Assembly (NCBI GenBank): GCA_965153455.1
Contig: OZ234498.1
Span: forward strand, 8,308,001-8,372,000
Origin: Sphagnum compactum
Taxonomy: Eukaryota; Bryophyta; Sphagnopsida; Sphagnales
Direction: 5' to 3'
Length of the DNA stretch: 64,000 nucleotides
Below are positions 12,101 to 25,606 of the stretch, piece by piece. The notes below the pieces were generated by a model. That model had not been told where the DNA came from. It saw only the letters and a list, made by a program, of their open reading frames with translations, and made no database searches. Made by a program: the position numbers and the translations under genes. Position 1 is the stretch's first letter, and the number at the start of each line of letters is the position of its first letter.

Positions 12101-15100
12101 AAACAAGTTTAAAGTATTTTGAATGTTATTTGATCAATTGTGGTTTTGGTTTGTTCTTGGTGTAATGCTTGTTGCAATATTAGGGTGTGGTGAAACTTAA
12201 GCATTAGTCTCATTTTTTTATCAACACCCAAAATTTGCATTTTCATGAATAATATGTTGGAGATTCAATACAAAAAAATCAGATTTTGTTCATCAAGAGC
12301 TATTGTGAACACAAACGAGGTGATGAATGCAATGTAGAAAGGGTTGCTAATACAATGTCAACGTGAACACAAATAGGTTTTTAAAGGTCAATGTGTCATT
12401 GACCAGTTTTTGCATAGAGACAAGGAAAGTTGATCCATTGTTGTCTACTTTCCCAAATTGTCCATCAATGTAAGGGAATTCATGAAAGCATGTGAGGGAA
12501 TGAAGCTTTGTTTTGTTGTTTGTGTATAATGTAAGTATTACTATTAATCTAAAAGGAGCTATTAATAATGGAGAATGGAGTTGCAGTTTCGATATTGTTG
12601 ATGGAGCTTTGTAAGGAGGATAAGTGGAGCTATGCGATTGAGGAAAAAAGGAATGCAAAGGAATGAGTTAAACAACAAAGCGAAAAACAAAGTGATGAAT
12701 TAAGTTTTCTAAATAGTTGCGTGTATGGGGTTGGATAGGAGAATATGAACTTTTTGTTTCTTTTAGTTCAATTTTAGTTGTTGCTAAATTTTCTTTCACT
12801 ACACCACTAGCAACTTAATGAAAATGAGCCATGTAATTTGTGTTTTCATATGAGGAGTTGGTGCTAAGATGTGATGACAAAACAAGGTGGTTAGAGCTAT
12901 AGATCTTTGGGCATATAGAAGTTTTAAAATCTTGCATGTGTCATAGAAGAATTAAGGGTTTAGACATACTTAGGTGGCTGGTCCTATTAATGTATGACAC
13001 ATAAAAAATCCTTTTGGGGGTATCCTTGAGTTCTAGTAAACTTTGTGGAACAAGTTAGAGTCTAAGTGATTTCTTATAAACAAAATTAGCTATTTAGATC
13101 TATGTGAATGTGGTTGCCCATACTTGTAGTGGTTTTGCACAAATTTGATGTTTTCTGTCCAACCAAGCATGAAATTTTGATGGAAGAGAAAGATGGAAGG
13201 GGGTTGGAATGGTGGGGAGAGTGAATAATACAATTCTATTCGGTGCATTGTATAATAGAAGGTGAGAATAGAATCTCAATAACCTAGTGAGCAATGAGTG
13301 ATCTCATCTCGAGTTAAACTTCAAGAAAACAAAGTTTATCATTTTACTCAAGTAGAAACATAGGTAGAATTTGATAACATATGAGGCCTATAGATTGTTG
13401 TAAAATGATCCATATGCTGAATTTAGGTTCTTGTGGGATTTGATGTAGAGAATTCAAAACTTGTTCTATTTTGAGTTTAGCTGTAAGGTCAAGGGATTTG
13501 GGTTTGTTGTTGGAATGCAATAAGTAGATTGTCCACTTGTGGTAGTTTTTAGCTACTGTTCTTTTGGTTACACTATTACTTGAATATCATGAACTTCAAA
13601 CATTGATCGAGAACAAGTAGGTTAGTTTTAGTGTTGGGTGGGTATCCACTTTTGAACATACCAGCTAGTCATGATGTTGAATCTTTTCTTTATGAATTTC
13701 ATACTAGCCTACTACTAGTGTTGGATCCTTCTTTAAAATTCCATACCACAAACAACTGGTATTGAATTTTTTAAAAGCTTTCATATCAGCCTAGTCTTGA
13801 TGTTAAGGTCCAAGGCTGATTTTTGGCTTGTCCGTGGCAGGTATATACTTGACATTGAGATTGCTATAGCCTTAGTATGTTACCTCAAGTCCCTACAAGG
13901 CAGGTATTCGTATGAGGTTGTTAATGATGACCTCATGTCTGTACGAGGTCGGTATTCCTTCAGCTCATACCAGGATGGTTGGTATATGAATTTCATTGTT
14001 GCACATAATATGATCTGAGTATTGTGAACTCCAATACTGCAATTCTTGGGCTGTTGTAATTTTTGAATTTATGCTCGATTTAATTTTAGTGCAATTGATG
14101 TATTATTCCTCATTTTTCGTTTCGAAATTTGAAATTTTTCTTCAAAGTGGTCCATTCTAACTTCTGGAAGTGCTAATATTATGCACTCAGAATGGCAGAT
14201 TCTGCAGCCGATTCCACATGCAACATTGGCACTATTGGTGCAAAAAACAGCCTCATTCTGCAAAACAAAAACCCTGAAAATATAGCAATACAGGTCACCT
14301 TAAATACCTACCAAGAATGTGGCAATTGGGTGCTTGGGTAGGCCCACTATAAGTGAAGTTAGAAAGCCAGAAGGAGGAAAATTTGCAAACAAATTTAAGT
14401 AGAAGGAGCTCTTCCTGCTCACAGGTATTTTTCAACACTAGCTTTAGGGTTTGATGCTGACCTGAGTATTCTTTGTCTTGAACTTGATCAAGGAATGACT
14501 CAATAATTATATATTAATCTTATATGTCTCAACTTCAACAACCCAGAATTGCATAATATGCTTTGATCCTTTGGTAAATTGAGAGTTGATGGAGAGGTTC
14601 ACCAATTTCTTTTGGGGTGCAACATTTCACCAAAATGTGCAAAATTAAAATTAATAGGGAAAATTCTGTTGTTGCAATTTTCCCAGTTTTCTGAAACTAA
14701 TCTCCAAATTTCAAGAAAACTTTTTTTTTCAAAAAAATTAAATATTATAATTACATTATACATTATTGTATGTAGAGTGTTCTGGCAGGTATGGTATTGT
14801 GTTTCACAATATTATTATCACATGATACAAGAAAGCCAAAGGCCAGCAACAAAAAACTGAGGGACCCATTATTTAACTATAGCTTTTTTAGTGAGTGAAG
14901 TATTTAAAAAGAATTGGTTGGCTTTTTGCACAGTTGAAAGCTCAACTGCCTTTTCATCTCTATTTAGTACATTTTCTATTAATTGTAAATTGTGCAACAT
15001 CAATCCTTTTTGAAAAAAACTTGGATAATAATATGACACATTATTGAGAGACAATTGAAGAACCCCAAGTTTCTTCCTTTGTAACCATGCTTCAATAGAA

Positions 15101-15519
15101 TCTCCTTATGGACTTTAAGATGGATCATATTAATGATTAAGAAATGATTTCGAAAACCGACACAAAATGGAATGAGTACCTATGTGGCATCCAATGCATG
15201 TCCATGAGGAAGAAATTATTTTTTAGACATAGTGGAAAAACAAGAGAAAGAAGAGAGGATCATAGATCACAGGAAAAAAACTTACAAGTTTCAAAGTATG
15301 GAATGAAAGAAGAAAGGATCATAGAGATCTATCACAGAAAGAAAATTGCAAACTTTCAAAGAATCAAACGAATTCAAGAAACGCAATTTGCCAGTGTGTA
15401 CAAACCCATTCTTTTATGAAATACAATGAATACATAACCTAAATTTGATAAGCTGAATTTCTGGGTTTGTTAACCCACCCACACTGGTCTTGCAGCTTCC
15501 TTGATTGCTTGCTTGTTTT
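9134..15519. other. Intergenic DNA between the HMA and LCAT-like genes
   Basis: The first few hundred bases are probably the HMA 3' UTR (AATAAA-like signal near 9470). The rest is AT-rich non-coding DNA. A degenerate, loosely periodic stretch lies at about 13,620-13,990, where words like GGCAGGTAT and CATACCAG recur. Parts of 10.4-11.2 kb read like decayed coding sequence, but I could not identify a family. Confidence 0.5.
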
Positions 15520-15624
15520 GAAGTCAATCTAGTACTTGGTTGCTTGCTTGCTTTGAAGCCAATCTAGCCCTTGCTTGCTTCCATGCTTTGAAGCCAATCT
15601 AGCACTTGCTTGCTTCCATGTTCT
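15520..15624. repeat. 35-bp tandem repeat, three copies
   Basis: Units begin GAAGCCAATCTAG at 15520, 15555 and 15590, each ending in TTGCTTGCTTCC-like sequence; the period is exactly 35. A partial unit precedes the first copy. It lies about 440 bases upstream of the LCAT-like start codon. Confidence 0.8.
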
Positions 15625-16062
15625 TACTCCCTGATCTAAGTAGAGAATCAGAGATTCAGAATCCAAAATTACCCCCCCACCCACAGCCACAAAATTTCCA
15701 GTATAAGAGGAAGTGTGACAAAATCTGCAGTTTTGACATGACTTCAATACATGATCTCTTCTTTCACCATGATACCTCGAGCTTGGAGCCCCTTGAGAAC
15801 AAGCTCTATTAGTGGGGGCTAAGATGCAAACTGAAGAATCAGATAACATAGAGGTTTGCAGCAACAAATTCCAGTTTTTTTCTTTGTTTCCCTCTTTTTT
15901 TCTTCTTTTTGGGTTAAGTATGGTAGCACTCATAAATGCTGCTTGTATTCAATCCATAGTTTAGTGTTTGTAACACAAATGTTTTTTATAGTGGAAGAGT
16001 GGGTCATTGTATTACTAGTGTTTTCTCACAAACTGTCGCATCTGATGTGATGACTGATGTAA

Positions 16063-18136
16063 ATGGCAAGCACAAGAATGAGACTATCACCTGTTGTGAT
16101 TGTACCTGGAACCGGAGGAAACCAGCTAGAAGCAAAATTGACAGAGGAGTACAAGGCAGCTGGTAGCAATATATTTGCTTGGTATTATTATCGTTATTAT
16201 TATTATTATTACAACAGAGTATTCAACAACAAGGAGGACTCAGGCTACTTTAGGCTATGGCTGGATGTGCTCAGCTTGTTTCCTCCCTTCATGTCCTTCT
16301 TTTCAGAGTGTCGCTGCTTGGAATATCATGTGCAAATAAACCAGTATGGCAATCTCAAGGGTGTGGAGACAAGAGTACCTTCCTTTGGCAGCATTGATGG
16401 CATGGACTACTTGGATCCAAACTTCAAGTAAGGAAGGATTCCTATTCCTCCTCCTCCTCCTCCTCCTCCTCCTCCTCCTCCTCCTACTGCTGCTGCTTCT
16501 GATCTCTGATCTCTGATCCCAATATGATCACAGTTGCCCAAAAACCATCTTGCAGGAAAAATATTAAGAACTCAAGATTCATGTATGTTGTGCAGCAAAT
16601 TAATAGCTTTTTGAAACCTAAATCATGCATGCAACATCCAGAAAATTATTTTCAGTTTGCAGTCTAAAATGTTTGAGCTTTTCTGAATATGGAACTCTTT
16701 GTGTTAAGTGAAGAATATATTGAATTACAGCTTTAGTTATGGACCGCTTTGTGTTTGAAGAAAAGAATCAAGTTTGAGCTTTTCTCATGGAAGCTCTGAT
16801 CTTGGGTTTGAAGAAAATAATCTTATGGTTTGAGGTTAAGTCTAGAACTCTTACAGTATTTTCACGGTGTACTAATCTCATGTGCAGCTGTGCTTCAAGA
16901 AGATCAACTGATCATCTTGTGTTCAGAGATTTGTAAGAGCTTGCAGGTCTCATAGTTTTGAGTTTCTGCAAGCTTGTCGATTATCATCATCAGATTCCAG
17001 TCGTCACTAGGGTTTGCTTACAAGCAAGCATGCATGCATTCTTGATCATGGGTTTTCTTCTTCTTCTTCCCTGCACATGCTGCAGGTCTGTGAGCGCATA
17101 CATGATACATTTGGTGAATGCATTGACGAACAAAGGCTACGAAAGAGGAAGAACGTTATTCGGAGCTCCGTATGATTTCCGCTACGCACCGGGACCACAT
17201 GCATCCGCAGTTGCACGGAACTACTTGACAGATCTCAAAGGTCTCATCGAACAAGCGTACACAGCAAACGACAACCAGCCAGTGGTACTGCTCTCGCACA
17301 GCATGGGAGCCTTATGGTCCTTATACTTCCTGAATAATCAGCAGATGGAATGGAGACAGAAATTCGTTGCCCATTTTGTCACCATTGCGGCACCGTGGGG
17401 TGGAACCGTGGAGCAAATGATGACCTTCGCTTCAGGCAACTCCGTGGGCGTTCCGTTTGTGGATCCATTGGTGGTACGAAAGGAGCAACGAAGCTCTGAA
17501 TCCAATCTCTGGTTGCTGCCGGTTTCTTGGGTGTTTGGTAAACACCGTCCTCTGGTGATCAGCTCTTCCGGCAGAAGCTATACCGCAGCAGATATGAAGG
17601 AGTTTCTGCACGACATCATAACTCCTGCTGGCTTTGCTGCTACTACTGCTGCTGCTGATCAAAGGTGCAATCATCTTGTAACTGCTTACGAATCCCGTGT
17701 TCCTCATCTCACAGAGAAAACGAGTCTTCAAGCTCCGCGAGTACCAGTTACTCTGATCTATGGACACGGTGTTCCCACAGCAGAGATGCTGAGCTATGAA
17801 GAAAAAAGCAGCAACAGCAGCAGCAAATTAGGGTTTGATTGTGTGCCTAAGATTGTGCAAGGAGATGGAGATGGAACTGTAAATCTCTGCAGCTTAACAG
17901 CCGTGATTCAGGAATGGGGAAGCACACCAGGCCAAATTCTGGAGGTGGTTGCATTGTCCAACAAATCTCACCGAAAGATCTTGCTTGACAAAGAGTCGCT
18001 TGAGGTGATTGTCAATGTAATCCTTAACACCACCACCACCACCACAACAACATCAACAACAACAACAACGGCAGCAGCAGCAGCAACAACAACAACAACT
18101 CCCCAACAGCAAGACTCAGTTCTCATGCAGTCTTGA
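16063..18136 (+). CDS. Lecithin:cholesterol acyltransferase (LCAT)-like protein
   Basis: Two exons, 16063-16427 and 17086-18136, joined in phase 2 (…LDPNFK|SVSAYMIHLV…), encode 471 residues. This is an alpha/beta-hydrolase of the LCAT/PDAT family, which moves or hydrolyses acyl chains on phospholipids. Visible signatures are VVIVPGTGGNQLEAKL near the N-terminus, FRLWLD, GAPYDFRYAPG, and the nucleophile elbow LLSHSMGALW with Ser194. Asp384 in GDGDGTVNL and His417 in NKSHRKIL complete the triad. An in-frame stop (TAA, 16060-16062) directly precedes the ATG, fixing the start. Unlike typical plant LCAT-like 1 proteins, no N-terminal signal or membrane anchor is seen. The lid region carries a Tyr-rich run from a TAT microsatellite, and the C-terminus ends in a Thr/Ala tail from ACC/ACA repeats. 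Microsatellites in two exonic places are odd for an enzyme, but the catalytic core looks intact. Confidence 0.88.
16446..16485. repeat. (CCT)n microsatellite in the LCAT-like intron
   Basis: About 13 CCT triplets some 20 bases after the 5' splice site of the single intron. Other triplet repeats (TAT, ACC, ACA) lie in the neighbouring exons of the same gene. Confidence 0.9.
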
Positions 18137-21100
18137 ATTTGATCAATGCTGCTGCACATTGTTACACTGAACTCTGTTTTGCTGAACCTGCATTTGAGAG
18201 CTTCAATGCACTCACTCAAGGAAGTGTGGCTGATTAAGGAAGCACCCAATGCTGGGTAGAATGAATTAGGCCTGCAGCTCTAGTCTCTTCTACGTGGTGA
18301 ATCGCTTTTGGTGTCACAATTGCAAATTTTTTTTATGATTTAAAAGTTGTACATTATTATGCAATGGTTTGAATTTGTATTTTCATGTCAAGTTTTATTT
18401 ATTATAATTATTTTTTGAGATCCAAGGAAAGTCAAATATTATGCATTATCACGTGATTTTGTTTCTCAAGAATTAACCCTGTATTTCATTAATTCTGACC
18501 TTTTGAAAAATCTATAATTAACGAATGATCATTTAAAATTTGAAATTTTGGAAAAAAAAAAAACCCTTTAATTTGAAAGCCATTATATAATGCAACAATA
18601 GAGATTAAGAATGTTTTGTCTCATGATATGATCTAATAAATACATGTTCATAGTTTTTTTTTTTCAATTTTTATAAAATATTTGACACTAACCACCAAGT
18701 TAGAAAAATCAAAATTTCATAATTTAAGTCATAATTAATTAAATATATATTATTATGGATAACTTAAGAACACACCATTGCAGAAAAAATTTATTATTAA
18801 TCATGAAAAAAAAGGATCCATTTTTTTATTTTGTTATATATATATATATAGATATATATATATAATTAAATATTTGACCCAAAAATGCCAAATTTGCTAA
18901 GCTATCACACTAGTCTAGGCAAAAATGGGTGACAAATATGATGATGATGAAACCTTGCCAAACATTATAAAAAGAAAGCACCCAAAGAAAAAGGAGAGAC
19001 AAAAAAACAAGGGCCAAGAACCAAAGTTCAGGCAAGCAAGCAGCCCAAACAAGGTGGGCCACAAGAAGGAAAGCGTATGACTGAAACCGGAACCCTCCAC
19101 CAGTCGTATGAAGCATGTCAACTAAAGAGAAGGGAGGGAAACCTAATGAAACTCTAAGTTTAAAGGAACCCTCTTTTGCAATAAAAGTTCATCTCAAGAT
19201 GGAGATGACATGCATTCTTTGTAACGCCATCGACATTCTTTGTTCATAAAAGGAATGCAACATAAGGCCTCTAGTGCCTTTTGCTGTCCACATCATGTTA
19301 ACACATCAACTAAGAAAAGTTATCGACCTATTAATGAGACACCTAACAACCTCTATGGCAAGAAAGAAGAAACACATCCGTTGGGTAACGGTCTCAATAA
19401 AGTTTTTCCTTCACTTGAACTGCCAGTGTCACAACCACCCCTTGCAAAAAGAGCCATTCATGATACCAAATTTGTTCAAATGGAGTCGATAATGACGACA
19501 CCGATCGATGTGCAAATGCCATCGATAGACAAAACAATGTCAACTCATCTATGAAAAGACTCAAGAAAAGGTGGTGAAAAAATGTGGGTCTGCTCCTACA
19601 ACACATGAAATTCTGGATCTCATGCAATGGATGCAAAAGCGTCTCGATTAGTGTCATGGGATGCAATTTTCTTCCAACCATGGGCACAACAAAAAAGATG
19701 AATCCCCATGAGATCTAATGACTAGCCATAAATGCAATGTGTCAAACCAAGAGCCAAAGGATAAGACAAGCCTAATCTAATCCACAACGTTGAAAAAAGT
19801 AAATCATAATGCTAAAACAAAGTTATAAATAAAGTTAGAAATAAAAATTCTACAATGCAATGAGGTGAGGTGAGGCATCATGAACCCAAGAGGCACACAA
19901 GGAGAATGTGGGTGTTTGGGAATTTATAACATCTTGATGTTCCCAATGTATAACCACCTTCCCTTCCCCCTACATTCACAACGGTTCCTTCTGAATAAGT
20001 CATTGGAATATTACTAATATATATTAAGGTTCTATTGACTTTATACGGAAGTCATCCTATGATTTCTTTTCGTTGAAAAAGTCGTTTCTGTTATTTCTTG
20101 TAGTGGGATCCTTTGGATGGAAGAATCACCACGGTCCACTCAAAAGGTTGAGCAATGGATTGAATGGTTCTGTTCTCATAGTGAGTTGTCCATATATTGA
20201 TGTTTTATGTCGTGACATTAGGCATAGATTCTTGACTTATTGATTTCCTGAGTACAAGTATTTTCCCATGTACAAGTGCAGCAAGAGATGTCTATCTAGT
20301 GTGGCGTAACTCAGAAGTTGTTTAAATTTAAATGACTTGTTATTCCCTCTTTGAAAGGGAACAACAACCACCAAGCTCAATTCTCAAGGTTCAACACTGA
20401 TACAACAAATGACACGTAAATCACATAATCCATGTTGCCATAGATGGTTCAAGCTTGTTGTGGGAAAAGTTCATACAGAGTATCTGACCAGGACCATACC
20501 ACTGAAAAAGTAGTATCAAGGGGCCACAATTTCAACTTGTTTGTAGCTTATAATCGAGATGGTTGATGAAATTTCTTCAAACTTGGGTTCTTTTAACATT
20601 CGCTTCTACTTAAATAAAAGGGTTGAAAGCCCTCTTCAAAATGAATTAGAGAAAAAGGTCTACTTATCAAAATAATTGCCACAAGAAGATAATAATAGTA
20701 TAGATTTGCATATTTTTTCCTCACAAGTGCAATTGTAATAAGTATGTCTTTTTAAACTTGAGCACTAAACAAATTTAATTTTGTGCATCTATGTATTAAG
20801 GAAGGTAGTTTGTTTTTTTGGGTTTGCCATGTGGACATTCCCAAACCACATCACAAGGTCTTGCTTCAATTTTGAATCTACTATGGTAACCCAATAGAGA
20901 GGGTTGTTACTCATAATCCATACAAGGTCCAATTCCTGCACAAACTACAAGGGTGAGTTCAATTTGTTTGTGTTTTTTTTTTCAATTAATGGCCCTTTTG
21001 AGAATTTATTACCTCATGTCTAACATCAATTTGTAGGTACGATGTGCATTTGGTTTTTGGTTTAAAATGCCAAAGTAATTCTTTTCAAACAATTTATGAA

Positions 21101-21333
21101 TGACAATGCTCTGAAAAATTGGAAACCAATAGTCATGTTTTCACACTTTACCAAGGTTTTTTTGTTCAAATTTTGTAATGTAGCAAACCTAGCAACCATC
21201 CACAAGAAGATTTAGCCAAATTTGGCTACATGGTAGATGTCAAAGAAAAAATATTTTTAAAAACACTTTTATATTTCACCTATGCATCAAAATCTCTTGT
21301 AGAAATATGGTCATTTCTTTAAAAAAACTCTAC
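18137..21333. other. Intergenic DNA after the LCAT-like gene
   Basis: The first 150-300 bases are probably 3' UTR. The remainder is AT-rich, with a (TA)n tract at about 18,836-18,864. The open frame near 19,240-19,556 lacks any recognisable domain or splice context. Confidence 0.5.
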
Positions 21334-21537
21334 AAGAGAATGTGGTTTCTCACACAAAAAGTTGGGGCTCATGAGATAATATGTGCCATCAACTAATGTC
21401 AAAATTGCCATTTAAATGTAATATATGTCACAATAAACACCATATATTGCAAATTGTTATGAATGAAATCACAAAGTTTACCCTCGCACATGTGTCATGA
21501 GCCCTAGCTTTTTGTGTGAGAAAAATCACATTCTCTT
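21334..21537. repeat. Inverted repeat, ~44-bp arms, possible MITE
   Basis: AAGAGAATGTGG…CTCACACAAAAAG…GGGCTCATGA (21334-21377) is matched in reverse by 21494-21537 with few mismatches. About 115 bases of AT-rich DNA lie between the arms. Weaker complementarity continues a few bases inward. It has the size and form of a small foldback transposon. No target duplication is recognised. Confidence 0.6.
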
Positions 21538-24500
21538 AAATGGAAATCTAGTGAATTAGGGCCAATTTTGTCACGTAAATCTGTTATATGTGTCTAAATC
21601 ATCTTTATTAGGTCAACAAAATGGGAAAAAATGAAATACAATGCATTCAATATGGATGAACAAATGAAACGGTTCTGAAATTGCACGAATCAGGGTATCG
21701 AAGTACTAGAGTTGTTTCTGAACACAAACTTGAGTCACTCGGTATAAAAATGCCTCTAGTCAGCCAACAGTGAACCGGCACCCACTCCTGCACCATCCAC
21801 TGGATGCCCGTTGTTGTGGATGAAACTCAACTGAGTTATTACCTTGTTTCATCTTGATAACCCATTCAATAAAGTAGGCCTAACAAATAGATAGGTAGGT
21901 AAAAAAATTAGGGGACTACTAGGTAAGTAGACAGTTTATACATAGTACATAGGGACTGTTTTTACTACCTACCTAGTTGGTAGGTAGTAAATAAAGCAAT
22001 TGAGTTAACCAATTGATTAGCTAGGGAACTGGAACCCAACAGAAAACTGTTTCATAATCACATATCATCCATCCTTGATGGTGCACTGGTGGGTGCTGGT
22101 TGAATGTGGCCCCTCCCTCTTGTCCCTATTCGTAGCATTGGAATTAAGTGTTGAGGAAATTGGTGAGAGTCAGATCAACAATTGGCCAAATTGGAAAATG
22201 TATTTTTGTTGTCCATAATCCATACCCAAGAACTTCGACTTGATGTAGTGTCTATCTCTCGGTTAGGAAAATTTGGTTAATGACTTGGCCAATTATTTCA
22301 TGTTCGATCACCATGATATTTATGTCCCAACTCGATAAGCCCATGATGGAAGAAGACATTCGATTGCGCAATGTGCCTGCTGATCGCACATATACGAGTC
22401 ATGAATCTGATGTTGCATGACCCACATTGTAGCGTTCTTGGCACAACCAAACATTATTTCCATAGCTCATCAAATTAACCCAGGCTTTGAAATCAATATA
22501 TAATTGACCAGGTGCTAACCAGAGTTGTGCAAGTATATATATATTCATCAGGTATGTGTAATGTATATTTTTTATCTTACCTTATATTTTCAAAATTAAT
22601 GTACCCTGATCAAATGGATACCTAAGGATATATAATTTTGAAAAAATATACCCATTTCATTACCTTGGATATAATTTTTTAAATACTTGTATCCAAGTTC
22701 GAGTTTGTTCTCAAACCTGGGTAAATCTTATTAAGGTAACTTTCACCTAAACCTTAAAATCAATGTCATTATCTCACTTAAACCCTAAAATTGCCACCAC
22801 TATTCACATAAACCCCAAAACTACCACCATGGCTTAACCTAAACCCTAACACTTTAAAGCGACTAAGTTTTGTTTATGAATAGAATTTTAAAAATTAAAA
22901 TATTTTAATACAATTTTATTATTTTAATTTGACATCACATGTGTGCATTGTCCATTCAATTTAGGCTTGTGATAGTTGTTTAAATAAATTTCAAAGTGTG
23001 AAAAGAAAATTATTTTTAATACATAAGATAAAATCATGTATCCTTTTTTATCCTTTTTTTTAACCCTTAACATGGGTATATGATAAGGGTTATCATATAC
23101 CTTACCTTAATTTATCTAGACCTTACCTTAATGAAACAAACAAAAAAACATAATATACATTTATTCTTGGGTAAATAAATTAAAATTTTGCATATACCCT
23201 TACCTCAAGATATATCAAAAAATATATACCTTCACAACACTAGCATTAACTTACTTGATTCATTTGGTGTTAACTATATATATTAAATCCTTGCTTGCAC
23301 TACATCTAAACAGAGCTTAATTGTTTGAATGAGTGCTTTTGTTGTAAAGGGATAGGCATTATCTTGGATCCTTTATTACTAACTAGTGGATTGATCATGT
23401 ATGTGGAGTAAACATGTGTGTGGGGAAAATAGAAAAAAAATTATGTGCAATTAGACAAAGCCTGAGACATTGATCTTACTTCTTGTTGTTTTATGATTCA
23501 ACAAGGGTTTGCTGTTGCTTCACATGTTGCACTAAACATGTAATACATCATGTTCATATGTGAATTCAATTGTCCCATCTTTTGAATCTTTCCTATAAAT
23601 TGTTTATCACCATCACATCCACTAACCAATTCTTAGCTAAAAACTTTTCATAGTTTGTTTGTTCTAAGACGACTAGGAGAAACTCATTTGCTATGTAGTT
23701 CAATTTGTTGAAAAAATGCAACCTTCAAGCTACACATGCCTAATAAAGTTGGTAAATGCCCAAAACTAAGTGCAAAAACGAAAATACAAAAAATGATATT
23801 TATTTTTATTTATTTATAAGTAAAGATGCAAATATAATGAAATGAACCCAAATATAATTAACATAAACATGAGTAGTAAAGTACATTCACAGTTGGGGTA
23901 CCACAAAAGGAACCATGACACCCTTTTGTTTTGTGTTTTGAATTATAAAATAGGACCTAGTAAAATAAATGTTCTAAGATGCTAAACAATGAAAGAGATA
24001 TGTATATTTAAATTTCGATCAATAAGTGTTGTAATGAATGATTCAAATCAATTAAACAAATTTTGAATGTCATGGTCAAGTATAAACCAAAAGGAATGCA
24101 AGATTATGGGACATTTCTAAAAATGACATACTTTTATTTAATGGAATGTCAAAACTTGTTTAAAAACATCAAATAATATCTTTTTTTTGCACCCATGTTT
24201 TCTATACTTCTTTTCAAACCTTTGAAATGTAATTTTGTAATTAACAAAATTAACTTGATTATCCTTATTAATACAACCTTTGTTATGAAAAAAATCCAAG
24301 ATTTTAACATTGGATGTTAAGATTTTAACATTAATTCCACAAAAAAAATTCATTTTTATCATACGAAAATTTTATGCCATCATATAAAACATATTTTATT
24401 CTATGTATGGTTAAAATATGGAGCAATTTGAATAAACATTATTAGTCCTATTGGGTGCAATCATAATCGAATGAACCAATGCTGACAAAGGACTCAACCA

Positions 24501-25301
24501 CAAATGCACCTTTTTTGAACATTTTGATTTTTTTCATAAATTGTTTTTTTGAAGGATTGTTTTTGCAACATGTCTTTAAAAATATTTACAATTCTCCCAA
24601 TAAATTACTTGTGAATAAATGTGAATTTTATTTTAAATGTACAAATTCTACCAAATTTTACATTTCATCTTTAAAAATATCATAATTTCAAATCATGCAA
24701 AAATATAATGACTATTTTTCTCTTTATTTTTTTGTATCATAAGCCACAACTTTGCTCAAATGTCATACAAATTATGGCTCATTTGCATCTAGCAAATAAT
24801 TCTTGAAATTTGAACATTCTAAAATTATATTTTGAATTTTTAAAAATTTCAAGTATCACAAATTTTTAATTATGAGTGTTTTTCATATGTGAATAGTACG
24901 TTATCATCATTTCAAAAAAAATCTCATCAAAATTCCTTTATTAAAAAAGTCCTTACCCTAGTGTTTTATAAAACTGATTTTGGGGTGTTAAAATTCAAAA
25001 TTCCTTCACTAAAACCAAAACTCAATTTATTAAATAAAATTTTATTTTAAAAAAAATTTCAACAAATGATTTTTGGCTCGTTTGATTGCACCTTGTTGAG
25101 TCCTTTTTGATAATCCTTTGAAATGGGACACAATTCTTGAGCCATCTTTTAAGGTACTGATGAATCCATTGAATAACTCTAAACTCTTTCAACATTCTCA
25201 CCATCACCACCATACCTAAGCAGGAAGATGCATACATGTTTTGTGTTGTAGTGATGCTTGTTTTTAGGAACTGTAAAATGTTCACAAGGCACTTTCACAT
25301 G
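21538..25301. other. AT-rich intergenic DNA
   Basis: No gene seen. At about 22,730-22,860 several AACCCTA-like words occur, scattered rather than tandem. At 22,500-23,240 words such as TACCTTA and TATACC recur in both orientations without a clear unit. Confidence 0.5.
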
Positions 25302-25606
25302 CACATGTGAGGAAGATGTTAAGTGAGCAAAGGGTCCTTATTGCAGACAATACAAAAGTACCGCTGCTTGTTTTTTTTCCTTTGTCTGTCCTCAGGCCGA
25401 TCCATCTTTCTCCCAAAAAAGATGAATGATGCCCAGACACATCTTGGTGCTGCCCATTATAGACTTTGGATCCCATTGTTAGTGTCTGTTATACACATTT
25501 TGGACGGGTACATAAATGGGCAGTCAGGGGAAAAAGAAGCAAGCAGTATTTCTTTGTACTGCCTGCAATAAGGACCTTTTGCTCATTTAAGGTCTTCCCA
25601 CATGTG
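25302..25606. repeat. Imperfect inverted duplication, ~90-bp arms
   Basis: The left arm (about 25302-25392) and right arm (about 25518-25606) are imperfect reverse complements. Shared blocks include CACATGTG(A/G)GGAAG, GAGCAAA(G/A)GGTCCTTATTGCAG and CTGCTTG. The spacer is about 125 bases. Translated away from the centre, both arms give related peptides (SAIRTLCSL on the minus strand, PAIRTFCSF on the plus strand), so a coding-like segment may have been duplicated head to head. A transcript would fold into a long hairpin. It could be a transposon or a small-RNA locus. Confidence 0.6.

Noticed and set aside
19240-19554. A 104-codon plus-strand open frame
   Set aside because: It starts at a non-ATG codon and shows no domain or splice support.
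22730-22860. AACCCTA words as an interstitial telomere array
   Set aside because: They are scattered and not in tandem; chance in AT-rich DNA explains them.
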